Assembly (NCBI GenBank): GCA_030272585.1
Contig: BSYQ01000005.1
Span: 2,108,001 to 2,172,000, forward strand
Length of the DNA stretch: 64,000 nucleotides
Reading direction: 5' to 3'
From: Bryopsis sp. KO-2023
Lineage: Eukaryota; Chlorophyta; Ulvophyceae; Bryopsidales; Bryopsidaceae
In this document: one piece after another, positions 42,958-54,076 of the stretch
How the letters are laid out: each line of letters begins with the position of its first letter
Position numbering within the stretch: the stretch's first letter is position 1
The notes under the pieces: generated by a model
Seen by the model: only the letters and a program-made list of their open reading frames with translations
Told to the model about the DNA's origin: nothing
Databases searched by the model: none
Made by a program: the position numbers and the translations under genes

Positions 42958-44737
42958 CTACGAACGAGCGTCCAACCACTCCCTACGCAAGGCGAGCGCC
43001 CGGCGAATATAAACAGCCACACGAACCTGCCCCGGACAATTAAACAAACGAAACAGAGAGCCACGACTCTCTTCCACAACCGAGTTCACACGCAACCGCA
43101 CATAAAGCGGACAAGCAAAAAGAAAATGCACCTCGTTTTCAGGCGTCGAAACCCCAGCGGCCAAACAAAACGGACAATACCTCTCGTTCAAAGGCACGTC
43201 TCTATCACTCAAGTCCACAGCATCGATCTCCAAACCGTGAAGACGAGCCCGAAAACGCACCCAAGTCGTACGCAAACCCAAATCCGTAAAAGAAGACAAC
43301 GCGTTCGTGTAACAAAACGTCGGTTTGAACCGATTATAATACGCCACGATACGCGGATGTCGGGAACGCAATTGACCCACAATATCTGCCTTATAGGCAC
43401 GCGCCCAGGTCGCCACGTCCACCTCCACAAACCCATCGAACTGTGGAACAAAGCGTCTCACCATATCACGAAACTGGACCCACCAAGAACGCCGAGAATC
43501 CGGCTGACCACGCAACCAGAACAGCATCGCCCGCGTGGGATGCGTCGCCGGCAATTGCATCAGGCGATTCCAAAACTTCAACGCGTTCCGGTACAAATAA
43601 AACGTGACCGGCAAAACACCACACTCCAAATACACGAAATTCTTCAGCGCCCTCGTCGGAAGACGTAGCACCGATTTTAGGTAACGCACCAACAGATCGT
43701 TCAGCTCCCGCTTGTGCTGCTGAGTCAGAAAGAACACCCAAACCGGCGCAGCATACTGCACCTTCCCCAAAACGTACATCTTGAAGAGAGCCACCAGAGT
43801 CCGTGGATCCCTCAAACCGATCTCAAACGCCCTCGCACGCAAACGCCCAACAGCCACGTTGCCCGCACACAACACCTTTGAAATATGCTCCCGAAACACG
43901 TTGACGTCCCCAGGCCCATCGTAAAACACCACACCCAAATACTTGAGCGTGCGCTGCAACGGCACATCGTGTCCACCAAACGAAACCGAAGTACGCGACC
44001 CCGGGTTCACCGCAAGCACCTCCGTCTTCTCATGGTTCGTCTTGATATGCCAGTCTTGCTCAAACCGAAGCGTCAAGTCGCCCACCGCCTGCACACCTTC
44101 CTCATCACGCAAAGGCACCAGAGTGTCGTCCGCAAAGATCATCGCGACGATCTTCACCAGGTCAAAAACAACTCGTTCCAAGTCCAGTCGCTCCAAGAGA
44201 AGAGGAAAGTTATCATGGTAACAAGTATACAACAGAGGACTGAAAGGGCAGCCTTGTCGCACACCACGGCGCATCTCAAACGAGCGCGAACAGCCACGAG
44301 TCCCCCTAACCACCGCCGAGGAGTTCTGATACATGTACCTCACAAGTTCAATCAGCCAAGGATGCAGGCCCATACGTCGCAAGTGCAACCACAAGCGATC
44401 GTGATGCACACTGTCGTAAGCTTTCGCCAAATCCATCGACAGCAAAAACAACAAGTTCCCAGTCTTCTTCGCCCAGAAAATGAGACCCCACGCCAGCAAA
44501 ATCCAAGTCTCCGTTTCACAGCCCCTCCGAAAACCGGCCTGAGTGGGATGACGAACAGGGTCCAACACAGGTGCGACGCGCTCCATCAACGTATAAACAA
44601 ACAGTTTGTACCACACCGTACAGAGCATGATCGGACGATAACGAATGGGATCCGAACGATGTCCACGGTTCTTGTAAATGGGGCGCACCATACCAAACAG
44701 CCAGCTCCGAGGAACACGTCTCTCGCGAAGGCATCGA
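42958..44737 (-). CDS. LINE-A reverse transcriptase, 5'-truncated
   Basis: Longest uninterrupted LINE-A ORF (603 codons including a few host-derived residues at the start). RT motifs: YRPIML near 44, DLAKAYD (113-119, motif A), RQGCPFSPLL (171-180, motif B), FADD (212-215, motif C), HEKTEVLAVNPG (D) and LKYLGVVF (E). Thumb and zinc end CPFC...HFLFAC then follow. It ends DARS-stop. No endonuclease domain remains. FADD and the C-terminal CCHC zinc finger mark it as a non-LTR retrotransposon polymerase; the L2-like assignment rests on the 3' hairpin and is an inference. Confidence 0.9.
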
Positions 44738-45056
44738 CTTGTCAAGAGGACAAGTCGTGAGTTATTCACGAAGATACCAGACTGAGGGTCAGTCGTTATT
44801 TTACTGTGCCAACCATGAGTTTGCCCTCTGGAAACAACTTGGCACGCTCACTCTGGGCAAACGGTGAGCAAGCAACCAATGACTCATCTTTGATGAGGGT
44901 TGCTTAAACAGCTTGTTGGATAGCTGTTGGGGAAACAGATGGTGATGCGCAACCAAAGTGTTCTTTGGCATCATCTGTGGAAGTGGAGAATGTGATGGAT
45001 GGATATCCGGAGAATGCTGCACCAGACAGTCCTCCGAGTGTTGTGGAGGGGTAAAA

Positions 45057-45127
45057 CAGAAACAGAAACAGAATTACAAGTTGCGTAGGGCAAACCGCCC
45101 TGTTGCAACGACATACATGAGTGAAGC
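45057..45127 (-). mobile_element. 71-bp LINE-A insertion: tail and hairpin only
   Basis: Consists of the (CAGAAA)n tail, the 30-nt hairpin and about 20 bp more. It is flanked by an 11-bp duplication GAGGGGTAAAA (45046-45056 and 45128-45138). Confidence 0.9.
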
Positions 45128-45277
45128 GAGGGGTAAAAAGGCCTATTGGTCACCCCACACAACAGAAGCAAGTAAGCCGGATCCCCGAGCACTCCGAATT
45201 TACTTGGCTTCGAGTCGTGATGGAGGAGCATCCGACTCAGGGGACAGTACGGCTTACATTGGCATTGTTATGCAATT

Positions 45278-45301
45278 ACAGAAACAGAAACAGAATTACA
45301 A
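45278..45301 (-). mobile_element. 24-bp tail-only LINE-A insertion
   Basis: Only the (CAGAAA)n tail plus ATTACAAG, flanked by an 11-bp target duplication TTATGCAATTA (45267-45277 and 45302-45312). The smallest insertion in the window and a clear seed for a microsatellite. Confidence 0.88.
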
Positions 45302-45467
45302 GTTATGCAATTAAGCGTCTGTCTATACCCACACACAAATGGGTACGTACCGGTATGAACTTGTGTGTCAACAAGGGACTCAACGGTGTATGTTCTGGCC
45401 ACCAGAAGGTAAGCAAGGAAACAAGGAAGGTAGCACATCCCGTCTGAGGTGTAATGGGCATACTATG

Positions 45468-45770
45468 GATCCGATCACCGATCTGATCGGTCGCCGATCA
45501 GGTCTGGCAGGGCCGATCATCGATCACGATCGGCCGATCACCGATCTGATCGGTCGCCCTACTTGATCGGCAGGTTTTGATCGGCCTGATCGTGATCGGC
45601 TGATCAAAAACTGCCGATCAGGTGCCGACAGGGTGCGGCGCTTGATCGAGATCGTGATCGTGATCGGCGCGATCGACTATAATCGGCTTGCGCCGATCAT
45701 GATCGGCGCAACACCGATCATGATCGGTGGGTCGTCTGCGTCAAGAATCGATCATTGATCGCGTGATCGT
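45468..45770. repeat. GATC-dense tract
   Basis: About 29 GATC words in 300 bp, mostly as CCGATC, GATCGG and TGATCG in both orientations, so the tract is full of overlapping short palindromes. No simple repeat period. No ORF of interest. Confidence 0.9.
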
Positions 45771-45944
45771 GAAGCTTGTGGGTGACGCAATAGTGGTCGG
45801 CTGTGTTGGTTGGATTCGTGATAACTTGCTGGCTAACGCAAGTATACTTGTGGGGTTTGTTGCTTTAGACAACTCTCTAGCTAGCGCGGTTGTGAACGCT
45901 ACTAGAGCACTTGGGTTGGGAAGTGATTGCGTCAGGCAAACACT

Positions 45945-45977
<33 letters not shown>

Positions 45978-46380
45978 AGCGGGAACACACCAATCCCACG
46001 AATCCCGAGTTCTTACAAAGTAACTATGAGTGTTAAAACAACGAGTGGGCCTCTTAAGTACCCCTAAGTGTAGTACGCTGACGCATGCCCCAAACTCTGG
46101 GTCTAATCTGTCTTACTCGTGAACCCACATGCGTCAGCCACCCTCGGCTCTATCCCAAACTACCTCGTATAGCGCTAAAAGACTAACATACGCCCCCCCC
46201 GCAAAAAGTGGGCGCCCACGCACACCAAAACACAAAGAAAAACAAAAACACAAACACAAAACTCACCCACTCCCATACCCACACCCAACTGTCTTGGACC
46301 TGTCTCTTGCTCTGCTCGGACGTCTCTGACAGCTGCTGCACGCACACACTTGGTCGACGATAACTCCTTTTCCCTCCTCC
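45771..46380. other. 3' region of the second gag-bearing element
   Basis: Lies downstream (minus strand) of the gag-like ORF. It contains an (AC)n microsatellite at about 45,949-45,980, a repeated word TGACGCATG near 46,080 and 46,130, and a C run at 46,190. No gene seen. Confidence 0.45.
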
Positions 46381-48162
46381 TTAACGCTGCTCCTGCGCTT
46401 GCGCTTGCTGCACTGCACGATACCGGACACAGGGATCAAATGCGGCAGCCACCCTCTTGGATTTTAGGAATGGCAGATCCCTTGTGATGCCGGACACCTT
46501 GAGCTGCCGCTTCACACACATGTTGCAGTGTGGCAACTTCTCGTGCTCAGCCGGGAACGGAGGGATTTCTTTGAACGTCGAGCGTGTCAGCTTCAACATA
46601 TGGGCAGGTAGAGAGAATGGGGAGACGGTGGCGATGGACTTGTTGTCCACTTCTGCGACTTTTTGAACCGCCGTGACGATGCGCCCCAGCATCGAGTATG
46701 CCAACCAGTGAGCATCACACACAAGGTGATACCCGCAAGGAAGGACGGAATACTGCTTCTGCGTCAGCCGCTAAGCACTTGCCTGCATTGGGCTTCTCCC
46801 GCACCAAATGCACATGGGCAACTCGTGAAAGTGCCGGTTGCCGCGGTAATTTTGCAAGGCTCGGTCCCTGGGGTTAGTATATTGGACCTTCGGCCACTTC
46901 TCTGACGCAGTGATGGGGTTACAAGCCTCCTCGATATCCTCACGCGACAGGTTCACTTCGCTGGGTGCAGCATCCACTTTCTCCTGAGCAGCCGCCTTTA
47001 ATCTTCTGAGCTTAACCTTTTCTCGGAAAGCCCGAAGTGCTGCTTCTGTTGGAGCTAACTCCAACGGTGGATGTACCGCACGCTGAACCTCTGTCACCTG
47101 GCTTGGCCCTTCATCATTCCTTATTTCCCCGTCCTCCAGTTCAGAACTAGGACCTTCGAGCCTAGGAGGTGGACTGCCGAAGTCAATTTCTTCGTTAAAA
47201 TCCAAGTCCAAAAGCTCCTCCTCTCTCATGTCGAATAAGTCCTCCCCCGGTGCTATTGCGGTAGCCTCATCCCCGGGAGTCTGAACTGTTGGTGCTGGTT
47301 GTGAGGGTGCTGGAGTCTTTAATGCGGCAGCCTTTAACTTGAGTAACAAGTTGGCTCTTGCTGCATCTCCAGTCAATCGATCCCTCGGTGGCTCACCACC
47401 TTCATCGTCACCGTCCTCTCGCCTTCTCTTTCCGTGTGGATCTGCATCCCTACACGGCGAGCTTGGACGTTTGTTTTTCCCTTTCCCCTTGCCCTTGCTT
47501 GAGCCTCCCTCATCATCGTCCTTGGACGGTTCCAGATCAAGTGTTGCGTTTGACAACAGAACTTGGACTTGGCGATCCAGTTCTTCGCGTACCCTTGGTG
47601 CTGGTACCGACGGGTTCAAACGCAGCATCTTGTCCGTTGTTTCGCTCTGCACTTGAAGTTTTTCAGAGCCGTCTCTGAGGGACTCTCCCAGCAAGTCGAT
47701 CTGCAGCTCTTGTTCTGCCAACTCCTTCTTAAGGTTGTCGGCTGCTGCACCCCACGCGGTTGCTACAGCTCGCTGCAGCGTTTCCTCTACCGCGGTAAAA
47801 CGACTCACTATTCCCCCGAGAGCTTGTTTACGGAGGTCATTCTCACGATGGTTAGCCATCATGTGAGATTGGAACCTTTGCTTCTTCAGCTTCATGGCTT
47901 CCAATTTTTCCTCCAAGACCGTAGCCTTGTCCTCCGCTTCTTTCTTTTCCGCCTCCGCCTTTTCCTTGGCTTTCTCCGCTGCCTCCTTCGCAGCCTCAGC
48001 TGCTTTCGTCCGGTCACTCAACTCTGAGAGCTGCCGGGTTAAGGCCTCATTGTTCTGCAGCACGTCCTCTGCGGTCGACGTAAAGTGCTGCAGCTCCTCT
48101 TCCTTCTTAGCTACCTCCGCTTCCAATCTTGCAATAATTGCGGCGGGTGTATCGGCAGCCAT
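46381..48162 (-). pseudogene. Gag-like ORF with coiled coil and zinc domain, one in-frame TAG
   Basis: From ATG at 48162 (MAADTPAA) 463 codons run to a TAG at 46771-46773. The same frame then stays open to 46381, giving about 593 codons in all if the stop is read through or is a mutation. Residues ~10-190 form a long Glu/Lys/Ala-rich coiled coil, followed by a basic patch (KGKGKGKNKRP, GKRRRED) and an acidic linker. The end carries CIWC, then after the TAG C-x2-H-x2-C-x2-H-W (CGYHLVCDAHW) and CNMC, the ligand order of the ORF at 37233. Coiled coil plus zinc domain suits an RNA-packaging gag protein. The frame is open upstream to 48246 without an ATG. Confidence 0.65.
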
Positions 48163-48277
48163 TATGTTCGACGAAAAGAAAGATAAAACAACGGTTTGTG
48201 CGTCTTTAGACTCTTTTTCACTCAGGAGCTCGCTCCGTTCACACAAACACTAGGGCAAAATGGTTCGAGGGCTGCGC

Positions 48278-48283
48278 TTATAA
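48278..48283 (-). promoter_or_regulatory. TATA-like box upstream of gag-like ORF
   Basis: CTTATAAG context about 120 bp upstream of the ATG at 48162, in a compact 200-bp upstream region ending at DIRS-2. Promoter role is inferred from position. Confidence 0.4.
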
Positions 48284-49418
48284 GGCTGGGTGACTCGTAC
48301 ACTTTCCTCGTTGGGTTATTGGGGTGAGACACCAACGTTTCGCTCTGTTGGAGTCTCGTCAAGACCACCTCAACACGTCACTTGATAGGGGTTTTCTCGG
48401 AACAACCACACTATCTCGAATGTGACATCGTTTGCCCGGTTTCTAAAGTACTACTTTATGACGGAAAATCGTTGGGGCAGTCCCACCCAAGAACACGGAC
48501 ACACATGAACACTAAATAATAAAATACAGCATCTTCAAATAAAAACCAGAATTGTCCCAATAAACACAGCCATTGTTTTGATAGAATCATTTTGCCTTCG
48601 CAAAGAAGAATATCCCAGTTTGGCTTTTCGGAGCCAGAGAGCGACAAAAACCCATAAAATCCATAAAAACCCATTTATCCAAACTTCCTAATGTAATTCA
48701 AAAAACCGATAGACCGGGCGGGTGGGTGGGAGAGCAGAAAAGTGAATAGCAAAACAAATGGCCCGCTTATATCCTTGCTGTGCAGCACTACAGTCGTACA
48801 GCGGTGCTGTGCTGTGCATTGTAATGCTGCAATCAGAACCGCACAAACTAAATGTCTGACTGCCACCCTGGCAGCACCAGAACCACCGAATACGCACATC
48901 AAATCCTGACCACTCAAACGAGTACAGCTAAGCCAAGTACCTCCACAATCACGAAACTACCCGCCCTGTGCCCAACTGCCGCATAAACTTTTCAACTGAC
49001 GTTGAAGACATTTATGACGGAAAATCGTTGGGGCAGTCCCACCCAAGAACACGGACACACATGAACACTAAATAATAAAATACAGCATCTTAAAATAAAA
49101 ACCAGAATTGTCCCAATAAACACAGCCATTGTTTTGATAGAATCATTTTGCCCCATAACCATCGATGCGCGTGATGGGGGCAGGGAGTCCTCGCTCACCA
49201 GCACAGCGGAAGATGCCTTCGATCCCGCGAACAAGCGGGGGCCCAAGGGGTCTGCAGGCGCCGTCAAGTCCACGTTCGGTTAAGCCACCTGGAAGAACCC
49301 GCTCCAATGAACCCGAACGTGGACCCTCTACCTGGGATGTCCGTATTGACTGCTGCTGTAGCCCCTCCCTCAGAGCTGGTAGCTCATCCAATCGCCAGAG
49401 GCATAATTCTAGAAAACG

Positions 49419-49965
49419 AAAACGAGGTGCATTTTCTTTTTGCTTGTCCGCTTTATGTGCGGTTGCGTGTGAACTCGGTCGTGGAAGAGAGTCGTGGCTC
49501 TCTGTTTCGTTTGTTTAATTGTCCGGGGCAGGTTCGTGTGGCTGTTTATATTCGCCGGGCGCTCGCCTTGCGTAGGGAGTGGTTGGACGCTCGTTCGTAG
49601 TGGGCTTGTCGCGACTGGTGGTGTTTGTTTTTCGTTGTTCTGGATGTTTCGTTTGATGGGGAAGTTGGTGTTCTTTGTTGTTTGCTTTGTTTGTTGGGCG
49701 CTCGCTCTGGGTTTCTGAGTTGGAAGCGACCGATTCTTGTGTTTGGTTTTATGTTTTGACGTTTGGGCTCTTTCTTGAGTTTCGATTGGGGATTTCTGGT
49801 TTCAGCGACGTTGGAACTTTTTTGTTTTAGGAGATTTTGTTCATTTAGGAGTTGATTACATTCAGAGGCTTTTGCCTTGCTTCGAACGTTGGGACACAAT
49901 TCACTCATGTATGTCGTTGCAACAGGGCGGTTTGCCCTACGCAACTTGTAATTCTGTTTCTGTTT
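49419..49965 (+). mobile_element. LINE-A 3' end inserted in DIRS-2 ORF3
   Basis: Starts in the zinc-finger codons of the RT (ENEVHFLFAC), runs through the 3' UTR and hairpin to a (TTTCTG)n tail. It is flanked by a 14-15-bp target duplication (T)AATTCTAGAAAACG at 49405-49418 and 49966-49979. Confidence 0.92.
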
Positions 49966-49966
49966 A

Positions 49967-50601
49967 ATTCTAGAAAACGTGGGCCACGAGAGCCTCATTG
50001 CTTTCCCGCACATGGCCTCCTTGTTTGATTGTTTCCTCCTATTACCAAGAATGCCTCGCCGGGCAAATGCCATCGATAGCAGAAACATTAAAATGCACAA
50101 CAACACGTCGTGCCACACCTCGATAGTGGTATCATCGGTCAGAGCTGCCAAATACCTCCAGTATGGCTGCCGGGAACGCGTGGAGTCCATCCTCCGTTGC
50201 AGTTGCATGTTCACCCGGTCAGCAGCCCATTGACCATCGACGTGATTATCAGCAAGTTGTACCCAAAAGAGCCACATCAGGCTCGATATCGAATAAAATG
50301 TGGAGGTGGCGCTGCTGGACTTCAGAGTGCCACTGGACTTGAAGGTATCAGCAGAAACCGGCACCACCCCTCCTGTTCCTGAGCGTCGGAATGCTCCAAA
50401 GTCTTCCCCACGATACGGAACCAAAAATTTTGCCTCTTTCTTCTCGTTAAGAGGACTTTGCCACACTGTTGGAACGGGATCCCCAGTTGTTTCCTCGTGC
50501 CCAAACGTGCAAAACTGTTCCATTGTTTCCAACCACTGCGAAAGCAAAATCACCTGTCGCTCCAGATCGATGTCGATGATTTTGTCGCACCAATAAACCA
50601 A
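49967..50601 (-). pseudogene. DIRS-2 ORF3, split by LINE-A
   Basis: The best preserved ORF3 reading frame: no tail-repeat insertion and no A-run frameshift, but cut by the LINE at 49965. It shows the undisturbed join ATSTFYSISSLMW, which proves the empty site of the minisatellite in DIRS-1 and DIRS-3. One hydrophobic segment (LLCILMFLLSMAF). Family unknown. Confidence 0.6.
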
Positions 50602-52311
50602 AAAACCAACAGGTTACCATCCTGGCAAACCCGTCTTGAAAACGCTCCAGCGCCAATAGCTCGCGCCTGGAGGTGTTTGCCCTCCGAATCTCCCGGGCAG
50701 GATCGTCGCCGCATTGGGATTCAGAACTGTGATCAGAGTTGCCTCAGCCAGCAGGTCTTGGTGCCACCATCGGTCCAACCAACGTGGCACCAACAGCAGG
50801 CATGGGAGGGAGTGCTCCAGAAGGTGCTTCACTACTTCTGGAACGTTCTCGATGGGAGGGAACACCCAGTTCCTCTCCGCCCTCCACAGGTCCAAGCTCT
50901 GATTCATGCAATTCGTCCCCTCCGTCCCTGGCTCGCGATCCAGACTGTTGAATCTCCCAAGCTGTCGTGTACCCAACGAGGCAAAGCGGTCGATCGTCAG
51001 GTGAAACCGCTCTTGCAGCTTCTCGAAGATCTTCGGGTTCAACCTGTACTCTTGCTTCTCCGAAAGCCGCGACAGCGCATCGGGGTACACGTTCTGAGCG
51101 CTGGGAATCCACTCCACTTGGAAATCAATGTTCATGGCTTCCAATAGCCAATAGAGCCGCTTGTACTCCTGGAACAACGGACTCGAACGCGAACATTGAC
51201 TCCGTAATATGGCAGCAATCACCTGACTGTCGGTGATGCACTTCAAACGCCGATCCCTGATCTTGTCTTTGAAGGCCTTGACTGCCAAACCCACTGCTTG
51301 CAACTCTCGTAGGTTTATATGCTCTTCCCCCGTCCAGAATCCTGCCGCCAAAGCCATCGGTGGGGCGTCCTCCGAAGCCTTCTCATGGATCTTCAGAGAC
51401 GCTCCCCATCCCGTCAAGCTGGCATCCACCGCGAGGTCTCCCGAATGAGGTGGCCGCCATATGCACATCGTGGTCTTCTCGGGAGACAGCTGCTCCCAAT
51501 ACCGCAGTGCTGCGATGGCAGGCCGTGAAACCTGCACTCTGGTGCTCCAGTTCTTCTTGCCTTTGAGACAATCGTACAGGTGGCGCAGCCAGAACCTCGT
51601 TCCTTTGATTGCGGGGGCGCATGACTGGGCGAAACCCAGAAAAGAAGCCAATTTCCTGGCCGGTATGCGACGGCCACTCCTGAGGATCTGCAGTCGCAGG
51701 GTAAGAGCATGTTTTCGAAGGCGCTCCAGCCTGTGTGGTGGGAGCACAAACAACGCTGCCTTGCTGTCAACGAGGAACCCCAAATGTTGCAGCTTCTGGC
51801 GGGGATCCCACAGAAACAGAAACAGAAACAGAAACAGAATTACAAGTTGCGTAGGGCAAACCGCCCTGTTGCAACGACATACATGAGTGAATTGTGTCCC
51901 AACGTTCGAAGCAAGGCAAAAGCCTCTGAATGTAATCAACTCCTAAATGAACAAAATCTCCTAAAACAAAAAAGTTCCAACGTCGCTGAAACCAGAAATC
52001 CCCAATCGAAACTCAAGAAAGAGCCCAAACGTCAAAACATAAAACCAAACACAAGAATCGGTCGCTTCCAACTCAGAAACCCAGAGCGAGCGCCCAACAA
52101 ACAAAGCAAACAACAAAGAACACCAACTTCCCCATCAAACGAAACATCCAGAACAACGAAAAACAAACACCACCAGTCGCGACAAGCCCACTACGAACGA
52201 GCGTCCAACCACTCCCTACGCAAGGCGAGCGCCCGGCGAATATAAACAGCCACACGAACCTGCCCCGGACAATTAAACAAACGAAACAGAGAGCCACGAC
52301 TCTCTTCCACG

Positions 52312-52980
52312 ATGGGCGCTCTGCCGATCCTTTATTACTTCAACAAGAACGCGGTGCGATTCTGGAATCGCATGGTGACTTTGCCTGTGGACCATCCGGC
52401 TCGTCAGTTGATCGTTTGGCTTCGATCGGAGGCCACGGTTTCTCAGCGCTCTTGGTGGGTACTGTTCAAGGACATGGTGCGTCGATTCGCTCCTGGCTTC
52501 GATGGTTCTGCAGAGGTGGATCTTGCGTCGTGGACTGCGGCGTATAAGGCGGACATCGTGGCTCGTCTTCGTTCGGGACATCCTCGAATCGTGGCGTTTT
52601 ACAACGTGTTCAAGCCGGTGTTTGGATACTCGCGGGCGCTGTCGTCTTTCGAAGACATCGGGCTGCGGACGGTGTGGGTGCGTTTTCGTGCGCGTTTGCA
52701 CGGTTTGGAGATCGATGTGGCGGATCTGCAACGGAGGGACGTGCCTTTGCACGAGCGTTTCTGTCCTTATTGTTTGTCGCAAGGCGACAGGACGGCTGAG
52801 AACGAGCGGCATTTTCTTTTCTTTTGTCCGTTGTATTCTGGTTTGCGTGCGGGATCGGTTGTGGCTGAATCGAGGTGTTCGTTGCGTCGTTTATTCAATT
52901 TGCCGGGTCAGTATCGGGTGGCCGTTTACCTTCGTCGGGCGTTGGATTTTCGCTCTCAGTGGCTTAACGCTCAGCCGTGA
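52312..52980 (+). pseudogene. LINE-B RT ORF, C-terminal part
   Basis: 222 codons homologous to the LINE-A C-terminus (shared RSWWVLFKDMVRRF, RFRARLHGLEID) at roughly 55-60% identity by eye, with zinc ligands CPYC...HFLFFC. The ATG is partly supplied by the target-site duplication, so the start is accidental; the element is 5'-truncated. Confidence 0.85.
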
Positions 52981-53308
52981 CGTGGTTTTTATTCGTTTGT
53001 TTTGTGTTTGTTTGTTTGATTTCGTTTGTTGGTCGTTTGTGGTGGGCGTTTGACAGTAGTTTTCGCTCTCCTTTTGGTTGTTGCTTGGTGTTCCAGGTTT
53101 CTTTTTCTTGGGAACGTTTTTGGCAATACTTTCTGATACATTAATAACCTAGTGATGGGTCTCTCGTTGATTGTATTGGGGTTTTATTGGAGACTTCATC
53201 TTCTGTGGACTTTTGGACATGGCTGAGACATTGTATGTGGTTGCAACAGGGCGGATTTGCCCTTCGCAACATGTAATTTCTGTTTCTGTTTCTGTTTCTG
53301 TTTCTGTT
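52313..53308 (+). mobile_element. LINE-B, diverged relative of LINE-A
   Basis: Plus-strand LINE of another subfamily, nested in the LINE-A above with target duplication TCTTCCACGA (52303-52312 and 53309-53318). Its 3' UTR is unrelated to LINE-A by eye except for the terminal hairpin (53240-53270), which keeps both stems while the loop and bulge differ. Tail (TTTCTG)n. Confidence 0.85.
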
Positions 53309-53623
53309 TCTTCCACGACCGAGTTCACACGCAACCGCACATAAAGCGGACAAGCAAAAAGAAAATGCACCTCGTTTTCAGGCGTCGAAACCCCAGCGGC
53401 CAAACAAAACGGACAATACCTCTCGTTCAAAGGCACGTCTCTATCACTCAAGTCCACAGCATCGATCTCCAAACCGTGAAGACGAGCCCGAAAACGCACC
53501 CAAGTCGTACGCAAACCCAAATCCGTAAAAGAAGACAGCGCCTTCGTGTAACAAAACGTCGGTTTGAACCGATTGTAATACGCCACGATACGCGGATGTC
53601 GAGAACGCAACTGACCCACAATA

Positions 53624-53660
<37 letters not shown>

Positions 53661-53756
53661 GAGTCCTTCCACGATATCCCCATCTGATCGAATATTCCTC
53701 TGATGATTCGACCAAAAATTCTCAACTCTGCAGCCGAGGAATGCATGCAGAGAAAA

Positions 53757-54076
53757 TGTGATGGGGAAGTTGGTGTTCTTCGTTGTTTGCTTTGTTTGTT
53801 GGGCGCTCGCTCCGGGTTTCTGAGTTGGAAGCGACCGATTCTTGTGTTTGGTTTTATGTTTTGACGTTTGGGCTCTTTCTTGAGTTTCGATTGGGGATTT
53901 CTGGTTTCAGAGACGTTGGAACTTTTTTGTTTTAGGAGATTTTGTTCATTTAGGAGTTGATTACATTCAGAGGCTTTTGCCTTGCTTCGAACGTTGGGAC
54001 ACGATTCACTCATGTATGTCGTTGCAACAGGGCGGTTTGCCCTACGCAACTTGTAATCCTTGTATCCTTGTATCCT
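53757..54076 (+). mobile_element. LINE-A 3' fragment in the DIRS-2 RT gene
   Basis: 320 bp of 3' UTR, hairpin and (TATCCTTG)n tail, flanked by an 11-bp duplication TGCAGAGAAAA (53746-53756 and 54077-54087). It lies just after the YLDD codons. Confidence 0.92.

Larger units (their letters stand above)
38706..44737 (-). mobile_element. LINE-A copy 2 (minus), split by LINE-A copy 3
   Basis: Minus-strand LINE-A whose 3' end (38706-39012, tail plus hairpin plus part of the 3' UTR) and main body (42890-44737) are complementary halves that meet at one point of the LINE. The whole is flanked by a 9-bp duplication CTTGTCAAG (38697-38705 and 44738-44746). It is 5'-truncated within the RT region and has a plus-strand LINE-A inserted at 39012/42890. 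Confidence 0.88.
44747..45467. other. Continuation of host element with two tiny LINE insertions
   Basis: Host sequence interrupted at 38697 resumes here. It includes short imperfect inverted words (CTTGTCAAGAGGACAAG) but no gene. Two minute minus-oriented LINE-A insertions lie within it. Confidence 0.45.
51811..53623 (-). mobile_element. LINE-A (minus) in DIRS-2, split by LINE-B
   Basis: The tail (CAGAAA)n starts at 51811, then hairpin, 3' UTR and the end of the RT ORF; it is interrupted at 52312 and resumes at 53319 to a 5' truncation near 53623. The right border is an expanded (CA)n run (53624-53657) grown from the host word CCCACACACACTTGG, which is short in DIRS-1. Confidence 0.85.

Noticed and set aside
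38706..44737. Twin-primed (inverted) LINE insertion
   Set aside because: The two minus-strand pieces are exactly complementary and the plus LINE between them has its own tail and CCAAC borders, so simple nesting explains it.
46755..46775. A 20-21-nt mini-intron removing the TAG in the gag-like ORF
   Set aside because: A GT..AG of 20 nt can be drawn but breaks the frame, and all other introns here are much longer.
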